From Impatiens glandulifera (Eukaryota; Streptophyta; Magnoliopsida; Ericales; Balsaminaceae): a DNA stretch of 64,000 nucleotides. The DNA is taken from assembly GCF_907164915.1 (NCBI RefSeq), contig NW_025919569.1, positions 62,001-126,000 on the forward strand, written 5' to 3'. A program made the translations under genes and the position numbers. Shown here piece after piece: positions 43,119 through 54,406 of this stretch (position 1 is its first letter; each line of letters opens with the position of its first letter). The notes beneath the pieces are model-generated. The model was not told where the DNA came from. It saw nothing but the letters and a program-made list of their open reading frames with translations, and did not search any database.

Positions 43119-45874
43119 ATGGCTCTAGGTAAAGAACCTTTCCAATGGATGTTGCAGGTAGATTTCAACGACATCGACGAACACGCTGGGGATAAAAACA
43201 AGGTTGTGCTTCAATCTCTAAGAGATTCGGGATTGGAGGCGTTCCCATCTGGTCCGTTCGTCGTGTATCCAACGGCAGTTATGGAGTTTCTGGCGACGGC
43301 GACCTTGACAAAGAGGAAAGTCTCCGCCACCGTCAACGACAAAGAGGTGAACATCACGGAGGAGCTTTTCTCTGAAGCCCTCGGTTTGCCCAACACCGGC
43401 TTGGACTTCAAGACCAACCTAACCGCTGCAAAATCTAATGCGGTCCGGTTAGTGATATCGGCTAACGATCAGGATCTGGTGATTCACTCAAGCCGAAGAA
43501 TAAACTGAAACCGAAGTTCAAGTGGTTGCTGAACATCATCTCTCGTTCGATTCAGGTTAGAGGAGGTAACTTCGATAACCTGACAAAACTTAAGCTTAAA
43601 ATGATGATGGCTATTGTCCGCGGTGACAAGATAGATTGGGGAGCCGTCATTTTCGAAGAGTTCTGTGAAATAATGATACAGAAGGATGGCCGGGTTCAGG
43701 CATTCGCAATGCAAATCGTCAAAATTCTCAAGTTCCTTAAGATGGAACTTGGTGAAGGTGAACCGCTCCCACCCAACAACATTCTCAACTCCGAGTCAAT
43801 GAGTGAGAAAACTGACAAAGCGGTTAAACCGAAGTCTTCCAGAACGAAGTCTTCCAAGGGGACCAGTTCTTCCGCTCCGGCTGAAGAAAGTTCAAAACAA
43901 GAAAAACCGAAGAGGAAGGCGGTTCAAGCCGAAGCTTCACAAAAGAAGAAGGGAAGGAAGAAGTCTTCCGCAAAGAAGAGCTCCAACAAACCGACGGACT
44001 CCGAGAAAACCCTTTCCTCGGACAATTCACCAAAGAGAACCGGAAACGTCTTCCAGCCCATTCCCATCAACACCGTTCGTCCCATCAATGTTGACTCTGC
44101 ACCTTCAAGGCAAGCCGAGCCCTCGGGGAGCCACGAAACCGAGTCAACATCAAAGGAGGCAGCAGAGGTTAGTATTAACTTTGAAAACTCCAAATCCCCA
44201 AGCAAGAAGATCGACGAGGTAATGGCCGACGTAGGCTTAAATACCTCGGAAGTCATTGTGGACGTAGTCAAAAATATTGCTAAGGAAACCGAAGACGATA
44301 TGTCAAGTCGTCTTAAGTCAGCTGATCAGTTTGAGATACCCGATCAAAGTGAACTTCAACCGGTCGAAGAAACGACCAAAACTGTGAACATCACCCCTCC
44401 GGCTCATGAGGGTAACACTAAAGAACAGGAATCATCCGATTCTGCAGGGAACAAGTCTGCTCTAAATGTTACAACGATCCAATCGGCCCAAGATGGCCCA
44501 ACTGATTCAAAAATCATACCTGAAGGGCCAGTTCATGTTAACAAAGGCAAAGAGGTTTTATTTGAAGATTCGACGGTAAAGGGAAAAGGTGTTCTGCAAA
44601 CCAGCTCCCAACCCGAGACCATAACCGAAAGCAAGGTCACTTTTTCCGCAGAAGAAGAGGAGGAGATGTTTGAGGGGCTCATTAGGGACATGCACAGAGA
44701 TGCCAGTGAGGTGATATCACCATATCTCTTATTGGTACAGCTTCGTTGTGAGACAAAGTTGTCAGATATGATTTCGGAGATGAGCGGTAACAAACACTGG
44801 GAGAAACTCTTAGAATTAGAAGAAACGACCCTCAAACTAGCAAACACCAACCTTATCCAACCCGCATTCAGCAAAACCGTAGTAATTCTCGAATACGCTC
44901 GGTTACAAGCAATAGAAGACGCATTGAAGGATGCAGAAGGAGCAGCGTTAACTCCGATTGAAGTAAGAATGACTGAACGGTTTCATCCAGTACGAGAAAA
45001 GCTCCTTAGAAATCTTGACCGGCTAGATGCACAATGGAGAAACAACTGCGGACATCAATTAATCAATGCCGACTTATATCAAAGCAAACCCTTCTTTGCT
45101 GCCGGAGAGACATCCAGGATAGTAGAAAACCGGGGACGAGATTCTCCTCAAACTGATAAGGTTCAAGAGCTTTAGCAGGTAAATCAGGTGGTGATCGAAA
45201 CACTTGAGTCGTGCCTTGGGAACTACAGCATCGCAACCAATGAAAAGATTGCAACGGCTGAAGCTAATCTGTCGAATACCATCCGGGGATCCGTTCAAAC
45301 CGAAATGGCCAACACAGTTCAAACCTCAATCAGATCCATGATAGATGAAGCTGTGCAAACTTCCGTCAAATCATTGATCGCAGAATCCATTCAAACCGCA
45401 ATCGCTCCCTTAATCGATATGTTGTAGGCTATGGCTGTTCAAATTGGGGAGTTGTCTAAACTTCAAGTGAGCAAAACTCAAGAGCAAATCAATTCTGACA
45501 CCGAAACCACAAGGAAACTACAAAACAAAGAAAGGGAAAGAGAACGGTTGAGGAAAGAACTTGAAGACAAAGATCATGCGCTTGCCCAACAGTGTAATGA
45601 GGAAGAACAGTCAACTATCCTGGAACCCATACCGGCTCAACCGTCACACGCTATGAAGACAAGGAATAAAAATAAGAGAAAGGCGGTTGCAGAGGTGATG
45701 AAACGGGCAGAACAAAACAGCCAAAGAGTGATAGAACCAGTCGGGCTAAACGTACAACCTCTTGATGAAGAAGAAGAAGAGGATCTCGAAGAACTCAATC
45801 GGCGTAAAAAGAGGGCAATCGAAAGTTCAACCGCAACTCCAAGCTCCAGACCGACTGTTACTCAACCTCCTTGA
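43119..45874 (+). pseudogene. aORF3 of element B (long accessory gene, one frameshift, two amber stops)
   Basis: Starts MALGKEPFQWMLQVDFNDID, then SGLEAFPSGPFVVYPTAVME, VNDKEVNITEELFSEALGLP. One frameshift lies near 43500. The frame from 43526 is then shared through 45874, apart from TAG stops at 45173-45175 and 45425-45427. The second piece opens with the family's C-terminal module (KMMMAIVRGDKIDWGAVIFE), followed by a Lys/Ser-rich basic stretch (about 43800-44040, nuclear-signal-like KRKAVQAEASQKKKGRKK), a long acidic-polar linker and a KGKEVLFED/KGKGVL motif. Then come about 12-residue amphipathic repeats VQTSIRSMIDEA / VQTSVKSLIAES / IQTAIAPLIDML (45300-45420) and a Glu/Lys coiled coil. 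Unbroken, it would be about 900 residues. No membrane segment. Function unknown. Confidence 0.75.
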
Positions 45875-46283
45875 CCACCAAAACCAGTCTGTGCCGGTTT
45901 TGGATTCGGCAAAAGAACTCTCGGCGTATCAAGTGTATTTGCCGGATGGAGAGTTGACGCTGAAAGACGAGATAGGGAGTGGAAGGCAAGGGAGGAAGAA
46001 CAAAGAAGCGATTGGAAAAAGAACTTGAAAAGGGGGGACCATCCAAACCTTAGTTTCTTTTTCTTTCCTTAAGAACAATTTATTTATGTGGTTTCAGAAC
46101 TCAGTCGTATTTTTATCATACTTTGAATTTACTATTTCTCTTTAAATATCCTTTGAAAAGTCGAAACATGTTTTTTGAAATTTTCTTAAGCAGAAAAACT
46201 TCAAAACTTCAAAAGGCAAAATTATGAAACAGATTTTTAAACCGGCCATACATTACAAGTTTTGAATATTTATTCTAAATAAT

Positions 46284-46298
46284 CAAAAAGGGAGAAAT
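46284..46298 (+). promoter_or_regulatory. Polypurine tract of element B
   Basis: caaaaagggagaaat directly before TGATAAG of the 3' LTR. A second, slightly altered copy (caaaaatggagagatat) lies about 93 bp downstream inside the LTR. Confidence 0.9.
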
Positions 46299-47636
46299 TG
46301 ATAAGAAAAATTAAGAAAGTTAATTTTTTAAATCGGCCATACATTACAAGTTTTGAATATTTATTCTAAATAATCAAAAATGGAGAGATATTGATAAGAA
46401 AAATTAAGTAAAGTTAATTTTTGGAACCGGCTAGAAAAACTAAACAATTGTTAACCTCTGTGTGCAGGAACAAATCAAATCGTATAAACCGGTTGGAGCC
46501 TCATGAACCGGCTGTTGAAACACTTCAAAGAAATCCAGTTCCAAGTGATAAAGTCAAGATCAGAGGAACCGGTTTTTAACTCTCTCAAGAGACCGGCTAG
46601 CAAAGACAAAGTTCACATTCGAGCCGGACTATATTATGTAAGAGACAAAACCGGAAACTTCAATCTACAGATGACGTAATATGACGAAATAGACGTGTCT
46701 CGAAGGGATAAAAGAAGATAAGATCCGATCAGAGGCATGCGAGGAAAGCAATGATGATTTACTGATCCGATGTTGACAACCGGAAGGTGCATTCCTGACA
46801 CGTGTCCGAATCTGCAAACCGGCAACGTCATATTTACCTGAGGAATCCCTGCATGCTTGCCAAGTGTTGAGGAAGGTGAAACGTGCAAGTAACCTTCCTG
46901 CACCAGCGTGATGCTGGATCAACAAATCCCACGATGAGAGAAGAAAATGGCCGTTGGGATCTCATCTACTATAAAAGGAAGATGAAGCGACCTCATTAAT
47001 GACACATATAACATCAGAGGGAACACGAACATACGAAAGCAAGCGATAAGTTACAATATCTTAGAGAGATAAAATCCTACGAACGATCCAAAACCGGTGT
47101 GTCATAAACCGGAAGCTTTGTCTGTGTGTGTTTGTATTGTGTTGTGTATTACATCAAGAGTGAGTTGGTGTAACCGGCGATTAGAGAGTTGGGCTCGACC
47201 GGCAGTGTTATTGTTGTAACGTTGAAAGTTAGTGGAGATCCTTCTCATAACCTGAGAATAAGGGGTGACGTAGGAGGGTTTGCTCCGAACATCCATAAAA
47301 AATATTGTCTCGTGTCATTTCCTTTATTTCCCGCTTATTCACTTAATCTAACCACAAACCAAAACAATCTTACTCTTTAAACCAAAAACCGGTCCATACA
47401 CTCCATCTAAAACCGACTTCTTCTAAACATCATCTAAGTCGCATACGTTGCTTCAGACTGAAACATACATTTCTGCCCTTGAACCCGGTTCAAGAGTCTG
47501 TGACAGTTTGTGAAGTGCTGAGAACGGTCATAGTCTCTAACCGGACTATCACCAAAGTGTTGTGTGTTGTGTAAGAGGCCACCCTTCCTGAAACCGGAAA
47601 CACCCCGGTCCTCTAAGGGCGTCCCCGATCATAACA
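46299..47636 (+). repeat. 3' LTR of element B
   Basis: TGATAAG...GATCATAACA, 1338 bp, co-linear with 32676-34011 and differing by scattered substitutions. It carries the same duplicated head. The tacta duplication follows. Confidence 0.95.
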
Positions 47637-48440
47637 TACTATAATGCGTGTAATTCACTTGCGGTAACAGGAATCCCTATTCCAATCATACGAGATTTAC
47701 TACCACCCATGCTTATTTTTCATTCGATCAAACCAACAAAGACTTTCTAGGGCAATCATAAATGAAATTCATTGACGATAATTCTATTGTTAATGACAAT
47801 GTCACTACTATAATCAAGGATGTCTCTCCAAGAGTTCATGTAAGTAGACTATTAAACAAGATTAAGTGAAAATGAAATGTTTCCCATTTAATGTTGTAAT
47901 TGGTAGGTGACATGGAAATTGAAGACATGGACCTAATTCATATTCTCTATAAAGATGTATTCTTTCATGGATTGGTCTTCAGTTTAGATAGATGAGTTCA
48001 AATACTTTCAAGGTCCTTCCATAGAACTGCTTCTTATAATAATATCGTGCAGAACAAATTTGATAACTCCCGCAGAACATGAGAGGTGATATAGTATCTC
48101 TATCTCTTTTCTTTCCTGTTTTGAAAAGAAAATATAGTGAAATTAATGTGTTTACATGATATATTTGTATCTTTACTGCTGAAAGTCATGACTCAAAAAG
48201 ATAGGAAATGCATAATGAGCATAACCAACAAAATGTTGAAGAGATTCTGCTAAAACATGAACATTAAAGACAAACTTGAAATGTCCCGATTCAATAATAA
48301 TGAAATTTGTCTCTCTTTATGTCGAGATCAAGAAAACGCCAATCCATCCAATGGCCTGATAGTCAATGTTGCTACCTCTCTTTGGATTGACACTGCATGA
48401 CAAATGATTATCGATTTCTTAAATAATGTGGAGTTTCATG
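47637..48440 (+). pseudogene. HD-ZIP IV pseudogene, copy 1, 3' part
   Basis: Continuation of the exon interrupted at 32675, ending at about 47845 (catgtaag donor). The next piece (about 47907-48085) has VTWKLKTWT in place of the START-domain VTWxEHVE motif, then stops. The last piece (about 48180-48440) reads MTQKDRKCIMSITNKMLKRFC, matching the family's ITPEGRRSMLKLAQRMTSNFC. After a TAA it continues NPSNGLIVNVATSLWI, matching DPGEPPGIVLSAATSVWLP of the C-terminal domain. Several stops make it non-functional. The paralogue at 63225-64000 aligns throughout. Confidence 0.7.
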
Positions 48441-49872
48441 TATGTGTAGGTGTTATGCTAGTTCTCCTTAATTCAATTTTTTTACTTGATATATTCTATT
48501 TATTAAAATGTACTTAATATGACTTGGGATAAGTAACCAACTATTAAAAATATTAGTATAAATTATTTTTCTAAAACTATTATTTTTACATTCTAATTAA
48601 CTATTCTGATATCTTGTTCATCATTATAATTATATATATATATATATTTAAAATGATCCCAAAACAAAGTGTCGATAAAGAACAACGATAGAACATGACA
48701 AAATGATAAAATTAAATAAATCATATGACTAATTCTAAGATGCACCTCAATGCTAATTTTATCAAATGATATGTGCTCTCCTCCTTCAGTAATTGGATGC
48801 ATGTATAATGGTCTACCCAATAAACCTGCAAAATGACTAAGTGCTTCAGAATTTTACATATATACAGGTATATTCTAGAGCTTGAACCATATCTGTGTAG
48901 TTTCTTTTGGCTTACTCAATAGGATTAACTCTTCAGACCATTTTTCCAATTTCATACAGTTGGATCATATAAATGTATGCCCATTTTCTAAAATTTTCTC
49001 CAGATTCGATCATTTCTTGAATTTAAGGAAATATAAATCATGGACATTTACTGAAATCTTCTCCAGCCTTTTTCCTTTCCATTTCTTCAACAATGCATCT
49101 TTAGTAATTGAGAAGGATACTCTGTTTTTTCCTATGTAGTTTCCCACAAGTACATTTTCTCATTCCTTTATACATTAATGAATGGAAATGAGAATTTAGA
49201 TAATAAAATCAAAACAAATTCAAACGTGAATTAAAATGAAATTTGATTCAAATAATTAAATTATTATAATTAATTTTTTAATTATGTAATTAACATTTAA
49301 TGACTTGAAGAAAAATTATCAAATTAAATATATTTAATTTTTTTAATTGTGCATGAATTTATTAGCAATTTAAAAAATCATGTAACGTGTATTTTCTAAT
49401 TAAGAGAAAATGAAAATGGCAATAAAGAGGCAATCAAGGTCAGCCATTGGATAAAATATTAATGGTTGATTTTATTTTATGAAAGTTTATCTTTACAATA
49501 ATATAAAATCCCTCGTCTATAATCTCAAACCATTTCATCCCCTTATATTTTCTCACTCTAAAATTTTAAAAATACTCTTCTTGTTTTGTGAGTGTTCTTG
49601 GAGTTCTTTACTCGACAATTTTCGTTGAAACTCGGTGATAGTTCAAATACATTGATCAAGTTCGATGCGTAGTGATTCCAGTGCAGAATTACTACCAAAT
49701 TCGTTGTACACTGGGAGACAACCATGTGCGATAAGCTCCGACACAAACGGGAGATGATGGAACTGTTTTAAGGAAAATGTGCTAATAACCTATCTCGAAT
49801 CAACATCTCAATCGGTGATTTCGTTCTTCGTATATCTTATTTAATTTTTATTTAATTGTAACACAATTTTAT
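48441..49872. other. Intergenic, AT-rich; LTR-like tail at 49380-49870
   Basis: No gene supported. 48441-49380 is AT-rich. From about 49440 the sequence changes character (tataaaatccctcg at 49502, then a CT-rich leader-like stretch and ggagacaaccatgtgcgata). This resembles the promoter half of a Copia LTR, but I find no partner LTR. Confidence 0.35.
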
Positions 49873-51457
49873 ATATATGATAGGATCGGCGTAATTAATA
49901 GAGACGGGGGTGGCGATTGATAACGACTTAGGAAAAACGATTTGATAGAAATCATGTTAAAGATTTAAATCATTTTCTATTCTGCACAAACTCTTGCAAA
50001 CTCTTGAACGACTCAAGTGCGGAAATGTTTGCTTGAGTTTGAAGCTACGAACCAAGAATGAAAAGATGACAGAAAGAAACAACACAATAATTTGTTTATG
50101 GATGTTCGAAGTTAACTCTCCTAAGTCACCCCTTCTTCCAACCACCGGAAGGATTCACTAAGCTTTCAACGAATCAAATACAATCGCACGACTAGCTCAC
50201 TGTTGAACAGAACAGACTCTGTTCAACTTACAATATAAAGAATATCACTCAACTAATACAATACTTTGATTCTAACTCTCTCTTGATTAACACAGAGTAA
50301 AAGCAAGAAAGCAGCTGACAGTTAAGATAAAATAATCTGAGTATCGATAGATCGATGATTCTTCCGTTGTCCTTGAGGATCTTTAAATAGGAACAGGTAC
50401 CAATGATCGAATCTTCATAATGACACATGGCGAGCTTCCATTGGAACGCCTCCATAGTACACAACAGACTCTGAGCACTAAAATCGTGGACGTACCAATC
50501 TGGTAGTGCGCCAAATATTCTTCAAGGATATTCCTATAAAAACAAGTAGTGAGAAGAATATTTGATTATGTGGCATTAATCAATTGGTTGCAACTAGTTG
50601 TCGTACTGATCTTCAAAGGAAAGGGGAGCAGGAGTAGCTTACAGCTAGTTGATCGTGGGGAGACGGGTACTAGCTTCAAGAAATTACTTAAGCCTAACAT
50701 TAGACGTTTTTCCCTTAGACGACCTCGTCTAATGAAATTAGACGCCCCCGTCTAATGGCATCACCATTAGACTACCTGGTCTACTGGGATTAGACTTCAC
50801 GTTTAATTACAATTCACTTCAGACTAATCTGAAGGAGTTAGACTGCACGTCTAACTGTACATCCCTTCTAACTAATCTGAAGGAGTTAGACTCCACGTCT
50901 AACTCTGCTAGTTAGACTGCACGTCTAACTCTCACTAGTTAGACTGCACGTCTAACTCTCACTAGTTAGACTACACGTCTAACTCTCACTAGTTAGACTG
51001 CACGTCTAACTCTCCCTAGTTAGACTGCACATCTAACTTCGTGTGTTAGATTGCACGTCTAACTTCACTAGTTAGACTGCACGTCTAACTCCGCTAGTTA
51101 GATTGCACGTATAACTCCGCTAGTTAGACTGCACGTCTAACTCTCACTATTTAGACTACACGTCTAACTCCGCTAGTTAGATTGCACGTCTAACTCTGCT
51201 AGTTAAACTGCACGTCTAACTCTCACTATTTAGAATGCACGTCTAACTCCTCTAGTTAGACTACACGTCTAACTCCGCTAGTTAGATTACACGTCTAACT
51301 CCGCTAGTTAGACTGCATCTCAAATCGGTCTAATGAACCTCATTAAGACCAAGTCTAATATAATCTATTTTCGATACACCTGCACCAAAATCAATTAGAC
51401 GCATAAATAGAGTTTCATATACATTCATCATCAAAATTCCAATAGTCCAACAATATA
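49873..51457 (-). mobile_element. Family-A solo LTR
   Basis: 49878-51452 (1575 bp), TGATAGGATC...AGTCCAACA, flanked by perfect atata duplications (49873-49877, 51453-51457). The body matches 8607-10350 (gacggggg start, ttcgaagttaactctcctaagtcacccc, repeat array), but its inner end stops at ccaatagtccaaca instead of running through caaaataatt.gacccaaca. It therefore represents a variant of the family. Confidence 0.9.
50690..51320 (-). repeat. Palindromic tandem array in solo LTR
   Basis: Very regular units of about 22 bp, ctagttagactgcacgtctaactc, more homogeneous than in the other two LTRs. Confidence 0.92.
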
Positions 51458-52289
51458 TTTTCTATATTTTCAAAAACAGGATTTCTAACCGTTAATTTAT
51501 AACATGAATTCCTAAATTAATAATATCCTACAATTAGTTGGAGAAAATTATTAAACACTTGTTAAATCTTTTTATTGAATCAAAACCGAGCTTATAGCGT
51601 ATACATGAAAATTTCTAAAACCTGAAAAGCTTAAAAAAATTTATGGCCTATTTTTTTTAGAAGTTGAATTAAGATATGAGAGGTTGGTCTTATCCTTTTG
51701 GATAATCTTAATTAGTCAAAAACAATATTACTGGCTTTTGTCTTGATTAACTGAATTCTATCTTTTTATATCTATTTAGACAAAGATTTATAATAAGATT
51801 ATAGGAAAAATAATTATGTTGGTATTGTAGTCATTTTTCTTTATGAATTTCATCATTTGTTTAAGGGATCGAGCAAGTTCCAATTTTTGAAAAATCAACG
51901 ATTTCGGCTTGTTCTTATCCGGGTGTCATGTGGAAGAAGACGAACTAAGAGAAATGACGTTGTCTTCGGTATTTGTTTGGGCACTGGACGTTCTGTCTAA
52001 CTAGGGAATTTTGTGCCTTAGCCTTTTGTTAGGCGTTAACCTTATGGCGGCAAGTGTTGATTGGATCGAGATTTAGGTCGGATTTGATTTAAGCCAAATG
52101 ATTTAAGTACTTCTTCTCTTTATTTTTATATAAACCTACATAATACACTAAATTATAAATAGACATAAAAATTTGTTTTTGTCTATTTTATTTTTATTTT
52201 GTGTATTTTATGGATTTATTTTTAATTATTAGGGAATTTAAATGGTTATAACATTTGTCTAAAATAATTATTTAATTTAATTAAGCCAA
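51458..52289. other. Intergenic, nothing recognised
   Basis: AT-rich; no open frame or repeat that I can support. Confidence 0.6.
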
Positions 52290-53320
52290 AGATTTGGTAT
52301 TGGTTGGCTTCGCCTAGAAGGATAGAGAAATTTGAAGATAATACAAGGACACTTGGAATTCACATGGGTAATAAATTGTCTCTTGATTGTCCAACTCGAT
52401 GTAATTCAACTTTTTTCATGCTAAGAACTGTTTCGCAATATAAGTTGTTTTTTTATGCTCTCTTCATGATAGACAATACAATCACGAGCTAACAGATAAT
52501 GAATGAGATCTTGCCCAAGAATTATGTGAAAGATTTGAACTACTTTTCAATGCGACTGATCTGTTTTCTTCAACAAAATATCCTACGTCGAATATATGTT
52601 TTTCTAAAATATGTGAGATTAAACTGACTTTCGCTACTAGAATAGAGTCTCCTATTGAAAAGATTCAAGATATGAAAATTTTAATGATGTCAAAGTCTAA
52701 CAAATATCGGTTAGATACACATATCTTGATGGATGTTGCTTGTATTCTGGATCCGAGGAATAAATTAAAGTTGGTTTAATATTATTTTACACGTTTCTAC
52801 CCAAGTGAATGGAAAACAAAGTTAAATGAAGTGCGTCAAAAGTTTTATCATTTGTTGAAAGAATATACAAATAATATTTTCAATGCCCCACTGACCAAGA
52901 GTGAAATAAATATTCTCCGGTCAATGAATACTAATTATCTTTACTAGCTTTTAGGAGAGCGACGAATATATGAGCACACAAATAAAATATGTGCTAGATA
53001 TGTATTTGGAGGAAAAATTGCTTCCAACAACAATGAATATTGATGTTCTCGCTTATTAGAATGGTAACTTTAAATATACCACGTTACGAGCAATTGCAAA
53101 AGATTTTTTGCCAATTTCAGTGTCAACAGTTGCTTCAGAGTCTGCGTTTAGTACTAGTGGTAGAATTATTGGTACTCATCGGAGTACGCTTAATGTGGAA
53201 ATGGTAGAGGCTCTAATGTATGCAAAAAGGTTGTTATTATGTATTGTTAATAATATTTTAAAATATAATAAAGTCTTATTCTCTTTTCTTATTATTATTC
53301 AATTTTTTTATTAATAATGT
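52290..53320 (+). pseudogene. hAT transposase remnant (RICESLEEPER/DAYSLEEPER type)
   Basis: Degenerate plus-strand transposase. MGNKLSLDCPTRCNSTFFML (52360-52420) matches the family's LxLDCPTRWNSTYxML, with the Trp replaced by Cys. ICEIKLTFATRIESPIEKIQ and MDVACILDPRNKLKLV (52610-52775) match the central region. 53100-53235 encodes the C-terminal dimerisation motif PISVSTVASESAFSTSGRII, then RSTLNVEMVEALMYAKRLL. Stops lie at about 52490, 52777 and 52945. The N-terminal BED zinc finger and 5' terminus are not found. The family moves DNA by cut-and-paste; this copy cannot. Confidence 0.85.
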
Positions 53321-53809
53321 GTATGTGAACCTCCTAATGAAACATCGTTCATGGACACATATATAGATTTGGACCTAGATTGTGATAAAGATTTCGGTAT
53401 GATTTTATCATTTCCGATCATAATTTGTAAATATTTTTAGCTAATTATTTTTGAGCTCTTACTGATGTAGATGACGTTGAAGAGAGGATTGTAGAATGAA
53501 GATTTCAAAAATTGGAAATATTTTTTAGGAAATGTCTTTTGAATTTGATATATTTTGGAGATCTATTATTTTGCTTGGGTTAGATCTAGTATTTTGAATT
53601 TGATATATTTTGGAGATCTATAATTTTGTTTGGGGTTAGATCTAGTATTTTGAATTTGATATATTTTGGAGATATATATTTTATTTGGGTTAGATCTAAC
53701 ATTTTGTTTGTTAAAATTGATATTGAATCTATTGGTGTGAAAAAATGGACTATGCTATATTAGATAGATATGTAATTTTGTACCAAAATAGTAGAACCAT
53801 ATATATTTT

Positions 53810-53810
<1 letters not shown>
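53321..53810. other. Tail of hAT element with short tandem repeats
   Basis: At 53535-53700 a unit of about 60 bp (ttgaatttgatatattttgg, agatct, gggttagatctagtatt) is repeated about three times. No coding function seen. Confidence 0.6.

Positions 53811-53899
<89 letters not shown>
53811..53899. repeat. (TA)n microsatellite
   Basis: About 44 TA units. The Tyr-Ile reading frame across it is an artefact of the repeat. Confidence 0.95.
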
Positions 53900-53901
<2 letters not shown>

Positions 53902-54254
53902 TCTTTGTCCCATTTTTTTATATATCTTTTATGTTATTGCTGGACTTTTTTTAAAAAAAATAAAAAATAAAATAGATTTTTTAAGTGTTAAGCTAGTTAT
54001 GTATTATGTATTGAAATTATGAATTTCTAGTTCACTAGAACAAATAAATATAGATGTAACATTTATTAGTTTTCTTTAAATTTGTGTATAGGATTGTTTA
54101 AAATTAATTTTTATTTATCTTATTTTAAAAGGGGTAAAAAGAATAAAAAGAATACTTTAAAAAGGTGAAAATCAATAATAAATGATTAATTAGATAAAAA
54201 AAAAATAAATAGATTAAAAAAAATTTTAAAAATAAAAAATAAATTATGAATTTC

Positions 54255-54406
54255 TAATTTTAAAATTGAGTCCGGGTCGGGTACCCATCGGGTCGGAACC
54301 GGTCAAGTTCGGGTCAAACATGGACCCGATTTTTCGGAACAACTTCGGGTCCGATTTGGTTAGGGTCTGGTTCGGGTGCCCCGAGAACTGGAAATTTTCC
54401 ATGCCT
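54255..54406. mobile_element. 3' terminal region of the hAT element
   Basis: GC-richer gggtcgggtacccatcgggt...cgggtccg..., ending ttttccatgccta. Subterminal gggtcgggtacccg-type repeats with a terminal tagGcatgg-like inverted end are characteristic of plant hAT elements. The matching 5' end was not found. Confidence 0.5.

Larger units (their letters stand above)
32671..47641 (+). mobile_element. Element B: 15-kb Copia LTR retrotransposon with three accessory ORFs
   Basis: Element 32676-47636 (14,961 bp) with perfect tacta target duplications at 32671-32675 and 47637-47641. The empty site cagtactataatgcg survives in the paralogous segment at 63254, which confirms both ends. Order: 5' LTR, PBS, gag (split by a reversed solo LTR), pol, aORF1, aORF2, aORF3, polypurine tract, 3' LTR. 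The LTRs are closely alike (1336 and 1338 bp), so the insertion is younger than element C. pol carries one Trp-to-stop change, a one-base frameshift near 38963, a stop at 39062 and a two-base insertion near 39765, so it is not autonomous. The structure suggests the Sirevirus branch of Copia (inference). Confidence 0.95.

Noticed and set aside
40658..45874. Accessory ORFs as envelope genes
   Set aside because: None shows a signal peptide, transmembrane helix or fusion-peptide-like segment. Position alone is not enough.
53745..53954. 69-residue open frame rich in Tyr-Ile
   Set aside because: It is a translation of the (TA)n microsatellite, not a gene.
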